From Rhynchopus euleeides (Eukaryota; Euglenozoa; Diplonemea; Diplonemida; Diplonemidae), in assembly GCA_963210315.1 (NCBI GenBank), contig OY723269.1, positions 2,046,001 to 2,110,000 on the forward strand: a DNA stretch of 64,000 bases, read 5' to 3'. Each line of letters opens with the position of its first letter. Position 1 is the stretch's first letter. Both the position numbers and the translations under genes were made by a program. Positions 29,251 through 38,101 of the stretch are shown here, piece by piece. A model generated the notes under the pieces. The model made no database searches, was not told the origin of the DNA, and was given only the letters and a program-made list of their open reading frames with translations.

Positions 29251-32200
29251 GTGGCGGGGGTGAGCCCCCCTAATGCTGCGGCGGCAGGGTCGGCGTTCAT
29301 CAGCGCCAATGTGACGTCGCTGCAGCAGAACTTCTCCGCGCTGGTGGGAGCGGCGGAGGAAGGCACGCAGGTGATCCTTGTGCAGGAGACGAAGTGCACG
29401 GAGGCGAGCCAGACGCTCGTCGCCAGCGAGCTGCGTGAGCTGGGCTGGGAGGTGGTATGGGGCAAGCCGCTGCCTACATGGCGTTCGGACCACGAGGCGA
29501 AGCCGGGTGGTGTCGCGATTCTGGTGCGGAAAGGCATCCCCCACAGGTGGGTCGAGCCGCATTCGGACAATGAGCGGCAGCTGTGGGGCTCGAGCAGATG
29601 GGTGCGTGCGAAAGTGGCCCTGAAGGACGGGTCGACCTGGCTGGACTTCACCTCGCTATACTGTGACGTGCAAGACGAGGAGATGCGCGAGGAGCAGCTG
29701 ATGTCCGCCTTTGAGTCGGCGGCGCGTGAGGGGGATGCGCCGTGCGTTATCGGGGGAGACTTCAACACGACAGCTATAGACTCTGCCACGCTCAGCGCGA
29801 GCCTGGACACGGGCATTTGGCTGGACGCTGCGAATGAGTATGCCGTAGCGCGCGACATGGAGCCGGATGTGACATGTGTGTCGACACGCAGGCGCAAGGA
29901 CGGCAACCTCGTACAGTCGCAGTCGCGTATCGATTATGTCATGCTGAACCGGGCTGCCTTCCTCGGACTACAACAGGTGCAGGTACTGCAAGTCACGGGG
30001 ATACCGCAACACCGCCCCATCGAGGTGAAGCTACAGATAGATGCCTACGACCAGATGGTGAGCCGCTACCGCGTGCCGCGAGGATTCCCTGTCGACGAGG
30101 CACAGAAAAAGCTGCAGAGGGCGCGGGACAGGTGGGACAGCGAGTTGCACTGGGGCGGGTCGGCTGGGGACCCAGAGGCAATGTGGCGGCGATGGAACAC
30201 CTGGGCGGAGGACTTCCTTTGTGAGGCGTGCGACGATCATCTCGAAGGCAAGCAACAGGCATATCGGGGCAGAGGCGAATGCCGTGAACCGACAGAGGTG
30301 CGTGCGACGACGAAGACGGACAGGCAGACTGGCGACCCGCTGATCATCCGCCAACGACGGCTGCTCAAGTGCCTCGCCCAGCTGGACGAATGCATCGTGG
30401 ATGCAATAAGACCGAAGAAGCAGATCGAGCCGGGCCAGACGCCACACGACATCGCGCGGGCCTGGGACCACGCTCGCAGCACAATGACGAGTCTCGCCGA
30501 CCTCCATCCACCAATGGAGAAGCCCCAGCTGGAGGAGCTGCATGCGTGGCGCAAGAAAGTGCGGCAGAAGTTTGACACACTCTGTCGGAAGGTGGCAGAA
30601 GACAGGACGCGCCGCTGGAAGCACCGCCTGCGGGAAGCTTGGGAGAACGCCCCGAAGGCGGTATTCGACTTCTGCAAAGAGGTGGAGTACAAGAAGGTCA
30701 CGTCACTGAAGCGGGGTGACGGGACCTTCACAGCAAACCACAAGGAGTCAGACGAGCTGCTACGTGAGGCGTGGTCCCCAATCTTCCGGCGGTTCCAGGA
30801 TCAGCCCGAGCCGACGTATGAAGCCTTCAGGGAGCGCTTCGAAGCGGACATCGCCGGGAGGGGGTGCGAGATGAAGTTGTCGAAGCTTGACGGCAACGAC
30901 CTACGGAAGACGCTGCGAAAGATGAAGACGCGGACGTCGGCCGGGATCGAAGGGTGGCGCATGGCAGAGCTGAAGCAGCTGCCGACGCCACTTCTGGACA
31001 AACTGGCGGACGTGTTCGACGTGGTCGAGAGGACTGGCAAGTGGCCAAAGTCGCTGATGCGTGCGCTGATCTCGCTGATCCCGAAGGGGAATGGTGATGG
31101 GCCCCTCGAGCAGAGGCCGATCACGGTGACATCATGCGTGTACAGGCTCTGGGCAGCCACGAGGCTGAGGAGCCTGATCAAGTGGCAGGAGTCGTGGGTA
31201 ACGGATGGGCAGCACGGGTTCCGCCCACACCACGGGACCGATGCGCTGTACTGGAAGATGGCGCTGCGCGTCGAGAAGGCGCTACTGCAGGGAGATGCGA
31301 GGGCGTTGTGGGGGTTCACGATTGACTTCGCCAAATGTTTTGACCGTGTTCCCCATGAAATCTCGCTGGCGCTGGCGACGGAGTGGGGTGCACACGATCG
31401 CATCATGCGGCCACTGAGAGCGGCCTACAGCACCCTCGAACGAAGATTCAAGATCGGTGGTGTTGGGGTGGGTGAGCCCTTCCGCTGCACCAACGGCATT
31501 CTGCAAGGATGTCCGTTGTCAGTGGTGCTCCTCAATGCCATCATCGCGGTTTGGACGCACGCGATCGAGCGCGAGGCGGGGGTGAAGGGTGAGGCCTACG
31601 CCGACGACATCTATGCCCTGCACAAGGACAAGGTGAAGGTGGCGCAGGCGGCGGTGATCACAGAAGACTTCATCACCCTCACGGATATGGAAGCGAAGCC
31701 TGAGAAGTGCGCTGGCTTCACCACGGATACAAAAGGGGTGACCTCCTTCGGGCTGAGCCATGGGGTGTTCCCCCACAAGAAGTCGCTGAAGACTCTCGGC
31801 GCCGACATGGTCTTCCAGGGAAGACAGAAGAAGGAGACGTTCTGCTCGCGAGTGAAGAAGGCGACGAAGGTGCTGAAGCGAATCCGCAAAACGCCTTTGC
31901 GATTCGCTGAAAAGTGCAAGTTGGTGAACTCGCTAGCGCACTCGATGATGCTGTATGGTTGCACGGTGACGGACATCCCTGCGTACTTGGAGAGGGATAC
32001 ATCGTTGGCCTGCGTGCAGAGTGTGTGGGGGGAGACGCGCAAGCAGCGGTCGCACACCATTGTAGGCCAGGTGCTGGCGCCGACGGTGATCGACACGAAG
32101 GTGGCTGTGCCGCAAATGCGATTTCGGACATTCTTGCGCCTCGTCAAGGACAGGGAGACGCATGACCTTGCGAGGGAGGTATGGGAGCTCAACAAGCTGA

Positions 32201-33738
32201 GGGTGGACAACATGATGCAGGGCCCCATGGCGCTGCTGCAGAGAGACTTCGAACGCCTTGGCTGGGACTGGGGGAGCGCCTTCGACATGATCGGCCTCAG
32301 GTGTGGCCTCCGGGTGCACATCGACACCTTCGATGCCGGGAGGTGGGGTCATGAGATGCGGGAGGCGCAGCGGGCCAAATACTTCACGGAAGTGGCCAAG
32401 GAGCGCAAGTCGATGGTGGGTGTCGAACGCGGCATCGACAGAGAGGCGACGAACGCGCTGTGGAAGGACCGGGGGACGGACATCTACGTCGCTGGGGTGA
32501 TTCGGGGCAACATCGCGGGGGCGACTGCGACGGGACAACATCTGGCGGAGAAGAAGATCCGGATAACCGCACTGTGCCACTACTGCGAAGACTCGGTGGA
32601 GACCCACATGCACATGTGGTGGCGGTGCCCCAAGTGGGCGCACTTGCGTCGAGGTGCGGAAGACCTGGTTCGGGAGGCACGCACGTGGCCGGCGTGTTTT
32701 GCCAGGTGTGGCATTGTGCAGAAGGGGTGGCTCACCGCTGTGATCGGACAGGAACAGCGGCGGGTTGGGATCGTATCGAGGGTGCAGAGGCTGATGGCTG
32801 ACATTGCCATCGCGCGCTTTGACGAGGACAAGGCAGGTGACAAGGCACGCAAAGTGGCGGAGCGTGAGCGATCGGGGTTCCCGTGGGGCTGGACACCTCC
32901 AGGCCCCACCGTCACGTTGAACCCGCTTGAGCGCACGGTTTGGAGCAAATACCTCAAACGGCGCTGGGCGGGTGACGAAGGAATGTTCTGGGCGTTCCGC
33001 GAGTGGCTCGCTGCGTTGAGCTGGTCTGATGACACAGCGGTAGGGATCACGCAGCTCGAGCTCGCGCTGGACTTCGAGGCCTTCTCGGGCCTGGACCTGG
33101 GGGAGAGTCTGAGTCTGAAGGAACGGGCGGACAAGATGGGCGTCCTGCTGCGGCAGGCAGGGGCGGCGGGCAACGGGCGCGAGGTGCGCAAGGGAGAGGA
33201 TAATCGCAGCATTCACACCCTGAAGACTTTCGGGGCTCCGCCCCTGGCGGGTTTCACGTCGCGCCCCAAGCTGACGATGACACAGGAGGTAGAAGACATC
33301 CTGAGACAGGTGCAGGCCTCTGCGAAGACGAAATTCCTTCTAAAGAGGGAAGCAACTGCGAAGAAGGAGGCGGCGCACGTATGGGGTGAGGACGCGGTGG
33401 TCGAACACGCACCCGACCGTGCGCAGAGAGCTGAGCAATGGGAGAGGAAATGCGCGGAGTGGAGGGATCGTGTGGATGAATGCAGCGCGAGGGAAACGAG
33501 CACCGAACTGCCAGTGGGCGACCCGGTGACGGTGCCAGATGCGAGGCGGAAGGTACGGGTGAACGCGCATGCCGGCAACACCAGCGAGTGCGGTGCGAGG
33601 ACTGCATCGAAAACAAAGTCGAGATGCTTGAATGCTGCTGCGCGCACCATCACCCAGACGAAGGCGTTGAGGAGCGGTGTGCAAAGGTTGTTGACATGTG
33701 CGAGAGGCACAGCAAGACAGCGTGTGGGGCCTGCCTGA
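29251..33738 (+). CDS. Retrotransposon ORF2: APE endonuclease, reverse transcriptase
   Basis: About 1495 codons; the frame is open from 29170 and overlaps ORF1 by 79 bases, with no ATG near the start. Residues 15-260 are an APE-type endonuclease: SANVTSLQQN, VQETK, GGDFNTT, SRIDYVMLNR, and PQHRPIEV in the place of the usual S-D-H motif. The reverse transcriptase has LISLIPKG, RPITVTSCVYRLW, TIDFAKCFDRV (Asp 692), NGILQGCPLSVVLLNA and YADD at residues 783-786. A zinc motif, CHYCEDSVETHMHMWWRC, lies near residue 1110. It belongs to the same lineage as the truncated copy at 11.7-14.9 kb. Beyond about 33550 this frame stops looking protein-like, while the next frame becomes Cys/His-rich. Confidence 0.88.
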   Translation: MAGVSPPNAAAAGSAFISANVTSLQQNFSALVGAAEEGTQVILVQETKCTEASQTLVASELRELGWEVVWGKPLPTWRSDHEAKPGGVAILVRKGIPHRWVEPHSDNERQLWGSSRWVRAKVALKDGSTWLDFTSLYCDVQDEEMREEQLMSAFESAAREGDAPCVIGGDFNTTAIDSATLSASLDTGIWLDAANEYAVARDMEPDVTCVSTRRRKDGNLVQSQSRIDYVMLNRAAFLGLQQVQVLQVTGIPQHRPIEVKLQIDAYDQMVSRYRVPRGFPVDEAQKKLQRARDRWDSELHWGGSAGDPEAMWRRWNTWAEDFLCEACDDHLEGKQQAYRGRGECREPTEVRATTKTDRQTGDPLIIRQRRLLKCLAQLDECIVDAIRPKKQIEPGQTPHDIARAWDHARSTMTSLADLHPPMEKPQLEELHAWRKKVRQKFDTLCRKVAEDRTRRWKHRLREAWENAPKAVFDFCKEVEYKKVTSLKRGDGTFTANHKESDELLREAWSPIFRRFQDQPEPTYEAFRERFEADIAGRGCEMKLSKLDGNDLRKTLRKMKTRTSAGIEGWRMAELKQLPTPLLDKLADVFDVVERTGKWPKSLMRALISLIPKGNGDGPLEQRPITVTSCVYRLWAATRLRSLIKWQESWVTDGQHGFRPHHGTDALYWKMALRVEKALLQGDARALWGFTIDFAKCFDRVPHEISLALATEWGAHDRIMRPLRAAYSTLERRFKIGGVGVGEPFRCTNGILQGCPLSVVLLNAIIAVWTHAIEREAGVKGEAYADDIYALHKDKVKVAQAAVITEDFITLTDMEAKPEKCAGFTTDTKGVTSFGLSHGVFPHKKSLKTLGADMVFQGRQKKETFCSRVKKATKVLKRIRKTPLRFAEKCKLVNSLAHSMMLYGCTVTDIPAYLERDTSLACVQSVWGETRKQRSHTIVGQVLAPTVIDTKVAVPQMRFRTFLRLVKDRETHDLAREVWELNKLRVDNMMQGPMALLQRDFERLGWDWGSAFDMIGLRCGLRVHIDTFDAGRWGHEMREAQRAKYFTEVAKERKSMVGVERGIDREATNALWKDRGTDIYVAGVIRGNIAGATATGQHLAEKKIRITALCHYCEDSVETHMHMWWRCPKWAHLRRGAEDLVREARTWPACFARCGIVQKGWLTAVIGQEQRRVGIVSRVQRLMADIAIARFDEDKAGDKARKVAERERSGFPWGWTPPGPTVTLNPLERTVWSKYLKRRWAGDEGMFWAFREWLAALSWSDDTAVGITQLELALDFEAFSGLDLGESLSLKERADKMGVLLRQAGAAGNGREVRKGEDNRSIHTLKTFGAPPLAGFTSRPKLTMTQEVEDILRQVQASAKTKFLLKREATAKKEAAHVWGEDAVVEHAPDRAQRAEQWERKCAEWRDRVDECSARETSTELPVGDPVTVPDARRKVRVNAHAGNTSECGARTASKTKSRCLNAAARTITQTKALRSGVQRLLTCARGTARQRVGPA

Positions 33739-33923
33739 GGGCAGGGACGTCCGCCGCGATTTGCTGCAAGAGGCACCACGCATGCGTAAAGCACAACAGA
33801 GAGTTGTGCGACAAATGCAAGGGCAAGACGGGCGCACGCAGAGTGCAGGTAGAAGAGTGCTGCAAGAAGCACCACCCGAAGAGCGGCGATCGCACCCTCC
33901 GTGGGATGTGGGGGTTGCGATAA
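33480..33923 (+). CDS. Overlapping Cys/His-rich ORF3 of the retrotransposon
   Basis: 147 codons from ATG 33480, overlapping the end of ORF2 by 259 bases in another frame. Residues 30-130 contain three tandem units matching C-x2-H-x4-C-x2-C-x(9-13)-C-C-x2-H-H, beginning at the Cys of CRQHQRVRC, CERHSKTAC and CVKHNRELC. Regular spacing over three units cannot be chance. I do not recognise the motif as a named zinc finger. It is either a separate small protein or the true C-terminus of ORF2 displaced by a frameshift between 33540 and 33590. It probably binds zinc and may bind nucleic acid (inference). Confidence 0.65.
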   Translation: MQREGNEHRTASGRPGDGARCEAEGTGERACRQHQRVRCEDCIENKVEMLECCCAHHHPDEGVEERCAKVVDMCERHSKTACGACLRAGTSAAICCKRHHACVKHNRELCDKCKGKTGARRVQVEECCKKHHPKSGDRTLRGMWGLR

Positions 33924-33997
33924 CGACACGGGACCAAGTGGCGCTGCCTGCTCCCCCAGTCGGGGAGAGTTGGGTAAGTCACTTTTCAAAACATATA

Positions 33998-34165
33998 CGT
34001 TCTTGCTGCAGTTCAACAAGATGGGCGCTCACTCGCGTACGCAGACGACAGCCTGAAGGGTGATCGTGAGGTCGTTCTTGCTGCAGTTCAACAAAATGGG
34101 GACTCACTCGAGTACGCACACGACAGCCTGAAGGAAGACCGCGAGATACTTGCTGCTGCAAGTCA
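33998..34165 (+). pseudogene. 3' end of paralogue C
   Basis: Two last DUF4116 repeats including the SLKEDREILAAAS cap. The usual CAT CAC ATG TAA is altered to CATGTCAGTCGTAATGG, so the normal stop is lost and the frame would read into the 3' flank. Confidence 0.82.
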
Positions 34166-34682
34166 TGTCAGTCGTAATGGTGTGCCCGCTCATCGTGTTG
34201 CGTTGCCCTCTGCCGCTGAGAGCTGCCCGGTTGCACGATTCTGCAGTGCTGTTGGTTGGGCAACAGGAGTCAACACTCTGTGCCTCTTCTTCTTCTTCTT
34301 CTCTCTAGCACTACCCCTTCTCGGTTGCTTCTCTGAGCCACCATGTGTTGCTCAGCAGGAGGCGTCTCAGCATGCCTCACCCTCATGAGGCCTTTCCCTT
34401 TTGTGTTCGGGAGGCAGCGATTCAACGGAAAAGAGATGCTGCCAATCGCTCACTTCCGGAGTCGCATGCAAAGGATTTTTCAAGCTCGGAGAGAGGTTGC
34501 CCCCCACAACAGCTGTACGGCCTCAACTCACCGCACTCAACTGACGCAACGTGGGAACATTGTGGAAGTAGCCGCCGTGGGCTCTAGGCTCTCTGGCCCT
34601 GCAACACATACGCATTTGATAGGCCCCACTCCGATCCGCACGGAGCTCAAACATCAATTGTCTGCGGTTCTGGGAGGGAATA

Positions 34683-35400
34683 TTGTCTCGACACCTGGGC
34701 TCTGGGGAGGTGGGCGTCGAGATTGCGGCAGGCGCGGTGAATCCCATCAACCTCGACGGCGGTGGGAGGGTGAGTGTGACAGTGGAGATCACATCAAGAG
34801 CAAGTGCTCGGTGTGTGTCTACACTAATTTGTAAAGATCCAAGTGGTGTGTTTACCTCTATCCCGACGCCCCCTGTGACTACGACCCCGTCCTCCCCAGA
34901 GGCGACCGCGCCTGCCTCTGCAGCCCTGTGGAAGCCATCCCCTGCACCCCACCGCCGCATGTGACGCATGTGGAGGCTCTCCCCTCCGCCCCGCCACCCC
35001 ATGTGCCTGTGCCTCAGCCCTCCCCTGAGGCAACCCCGTGTGCCGCTGTCCCCGAGCCCGCCACCCCTCCAGCTGTGCTGAAGGGGCTAGCCTACACCGT
35101 GTGCTCCCCGGCTCACCCCACCGCCACCTGATGCAGCCTCGTGGGAGGTCACACCCGACAGCACCCGGCCGTCCATCCCCGCCGTGGTTCAGCTGAAGCG
35201 CGCCGCCTTCGAGGCGCATGCCGGTTCTACCGGTACTGCCTGCCCAGAGGCCGAGGGTCGATTCCGTGATCCCCATCGCTGACGCTGACCTGGGCGCCGC
35301 TGACCCGGCCGCACCCTCTGCTACTACCTCCCCTCCCAACGGCGTGTCCGTTGACGCTTCCCCGGACCCCCAGATTCCCCGGGAGAGCCTGGTATTGCGA
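34683..35400 (+). pseudogene. Pro/Ala-rich gene relic, copy 3
   Basis: As at 19108-20142, but the ATG is TTG and the 3' quarter is deleted. Confidence 0.45.
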
Positions 35401-37278
35401 TTATTCTCCTGCACTCACGATCACCCCGTCGCGAAGACCCCCCCCCCCCGGAGAACCGTTGAAAGGATTGGAGGCGGGTGGTGGTGGAATGGATTGAACA
35501 ATCAGATACACCCCACGGTTGCTGCGTTTTTTTTGCCGTCTGGTGTTTCGCCCAACAAGCTTGCTTGTGCACTGTGAAGAATTTGGGTGGGAGCGCTTGA
35601 GGGTCGGGTGTTGTGTGTTTGTGTGGTGACCACGTTTTGTGTGGGGAGATCCTGCGCGGATCACAGCCCACCCTGTGTGTGTGTGTTTCAGACCAATTTT
35701 TCGAGGTAACTGGGAGACATGAATCAGGGCTCCACTTTCAAGGATTAGCCACAATCTACGCCTCCTGGAGGGGGATCCGTTGCGTTCCGACCTGAGCTGT
35801 CACTCAAGATCCAACTGTCGGCAAACCAGTGCAGCCTGCGGTGGGGGGAGCAAGGTGTCTCCAGGTTGGTGCTTCCTTTATCATTAGACCCCGATAAGAG
35901 GGGGTCAGGGGTCGGGGGTCGGGAGGGGGTCCGAGGGGGTCGCCTTACTATATCCTTGAGGAATTTGCCTGAATGGGGACCACCTATAAGGGGTGTTCAT
36001 AGGCACCCCATGGCCAAAATGACCCCACTGCGATCCGCACAAACTCCAAACATTCAAAAGAACGGGTTTTTGAAAAACCCGAGGAGGGGGTCGGGAGGGT
36101 GCCGCTGGGTGGGTGGGTAGGGTGGCATGGTGTGTGCCTCCCAGGCATCTCCTCCCATGACTATCCCTGGACCAGACCCACATTTCATGAGTGAAGCTTG
36201 GTACTTCTATCCACGAAATGACCCCACTACGATCCGCAGAAGTCCCAAATATTCAAAAGGACGGGAGTTTGCAAACCCTGTGTGGGGGGGTCGGAGGGGG
36301 TCGGGAGGGGGCGACCCGTCATACTCCGACCCCCGAGTTTGCAACCCCCCATTTTCCGACCCCTGAGAAATAGTGCAAAAGTTCCGACCCCCAAGTTTCA
36401 GACCCCCATTTTCTGACCCCCTTCCGACCCCTCCGACCCCCCGTATTCTGACCCCCGAGAACAATGGGGGGTCGGGAGGGGGCCGACCCCCTCTGAACCC
36501 CATATCCGACCCCCGGGTTACCGACCCCCATTCTCGATGTACCACCTCCGCATTTCAGGGGTGTTGTGTGGCACCTACACCAACAAAGTGACCCCACGAC
36601 GAATTGTGTGACTACGATCCGCACGGAGCCCGAACAATGCAACAGAGGGAGAAACCCGCGTTTCCTCGGGAAAAACCCAGGGGTTTTCCCAGATATTTGG
36701 GGGGGGGGGGTCTTTTATAAGAGGGGGTCGGGGGTGGGGTGGGGTCAGGGGGTCGGATTCTTATCGGGGTCTCTGCCTAGAGGGGGGGGGGGGAAGGCGG
36801 GTGTGATGGCACACGCAACTGGCCCCTCTTTGTGTGCTCTCCGCCCCCAACCCCACATCCCCCTCGCCTCGGGCTTCCCCCCCCTCCCCCCCGTGCATGC
36901 TTTCAGTGGGTAGATCCGCAGGACGAGAATCCCCTCGTGCACACCCTCCCCCTCTTGCACCCCTTCAGAGGTTCCGCGCTAAATACTGCGGGGTCCTTTC
37001 TGGCCTCTGTACTGTGAGAGTTGCATTGGATGCTTCCACCTGTTGATCGGGCTCCATCCTTGGGTCTGCGAGCGTCCTCCTCGGTTCCCTCTGTGTCAAC
37101 ATCCCCTTTGCATACGCGGGCTGGCTGTGAAGCCGTGCAGCACAGAAGCTCGGTGTGCCTGCCCATCTGATGCCAGCAGTGTCTGACGTGTGTCTGTGGC
37201 AGGTAGCACCAGAGCTGACTCAGTGCGCCTCGCCATCAGGCAGTGGCCCTGTACGAACAAAGCACTCCAATAAGGCTT

Positions 37279-37802
37279 TTTTTTTTCATGTCGCTCCTGT
37301 TGGTCACTTCGCTGCTTTGAGTCAGCCACGTGGCGGAAGCCGGACCGCAGGGAGGGGCGTTGCGCCCGTTGACGCCTCTCGCTCCTCATGTGCCTTGAGT
37401 AGCTGCCAGGTGGGTCTGCTTTGAGGCGGGGAATCGCGTCAGGCCAAACAGCCACTGCGAGGACGTCTCCCCTAAAAGAAAAGAAAGAATGTGGGAAGGG
37501 GACGGGGGTGGGATGGGTGGGCAGCGCAAGCCGGAAGGAGCGCCTCCCATGAGGCGGAAGCTCACCCGACAGCATAAAATGCTGCGAAAACAACAAAAAA
37601 AGGGAAAATAAACCACGCACACCACAACATCAATAAAACCAAAGCCGTGCGGAAAGGGCCCCTCCGCATATATGAAACAGGGCACACAGCGGAAAAAGAG
37701 TTACCAGAGCTTGCCTTAGTTTCCCCTCGGAGGAGGGTAATCACAGGGGGCGCCACGTGAAGGCAGCAAGTTGGATTTTATCCCCCCTGGTGACAGGGGT
37801 GG
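37279..37802 (-). mobile_element. 524-bp SINE-like or retroposed insertion
   Basis: Absent from the equivalent site in the unit behind A (AAGGCTTGACCCG near 21991). Flanked by GGCTT on both sides (37274-37278, 37803-37807). The left edge begins with about eight T, the poly-A end of a minus-strand insertion. No convincing protein. Confidence 0.7.
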
Positions 37803-37900
37803 GGCTTGACCCGTGTGGCCACTTGCCCTTCCCTATCCTCTTTTCTAACCGCAGTGCCCTGGTGTGATGTAGGTTACGAAGAGCCGACGTCCCCACCCTC

Positions 37901-38101
37901 CACCACCCTTGACACCCTTGTGATTCCCACTGACTTACCGTGGCGCCGTCTGTGGACCCGAGACACACACGCGCACCTGATGAGAATCGTCTTTATGACC
38001 ATGCACCACGCTGAGCGGGCGCATGCCTCCTGATTGATTGCAACACACGCACAGAGCCACACCACCCTGCAGGGCGCTGCTAACTTTTCACAGGCGTGGT
38101 T
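37901..38101 (+). promoter_or_regulatory. Shared 5' leader of paralogue D
   Basis: Same leader; TGCTAACTTTTCACAG ends at 38093, eight bases before the start ATG. Confidence 0.6.

Larger units (their letters stand above)
28708..33997 (+). mobile_element. Full-length non-LTR retrotransposon, 5.3 kb
   Basis: ORF1 (coiled coil), ORF2 (APE endonuclease + reverse transcriptase + zinc motif), an overlapping Cys/His ORF3, and a short 3' UTR ending TTTTCAAAACATATA. CGTTCTTGCTGCAGTTCA lies immediately before (28690-28707) and after (33998-34015). It is inserted in the transcriptional direction of paralogue C. Confidence 0.85.
34166..38101 (+). repeat. Segmental duplication unit behind C
   Basis: Collinear with the unit behind A. 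It lacks the equivalent of A 19787-20026, has the G/C-skewed block at 35880-36790, and carries an extra 524-bp insertion at 37279-37802 just before the leader of D. Confidence 0.85.

Noticed and set aside
29140-29260. Programmed -1 frameshift between ORF1 and ORF2
   Set aside because: The frames overlap by 79 bases, but the GGGAAAA near 29210 is not in the slippery phase and no other heptamer was seen; reinitiation or another mechanism is equally possible.
29004-33216. Minus-strand ORFs opposite the retrotransposon ORF2
   Set aside because: No domains; the plus strand has ordered endonuclease and reverse-transcriptase motifs.
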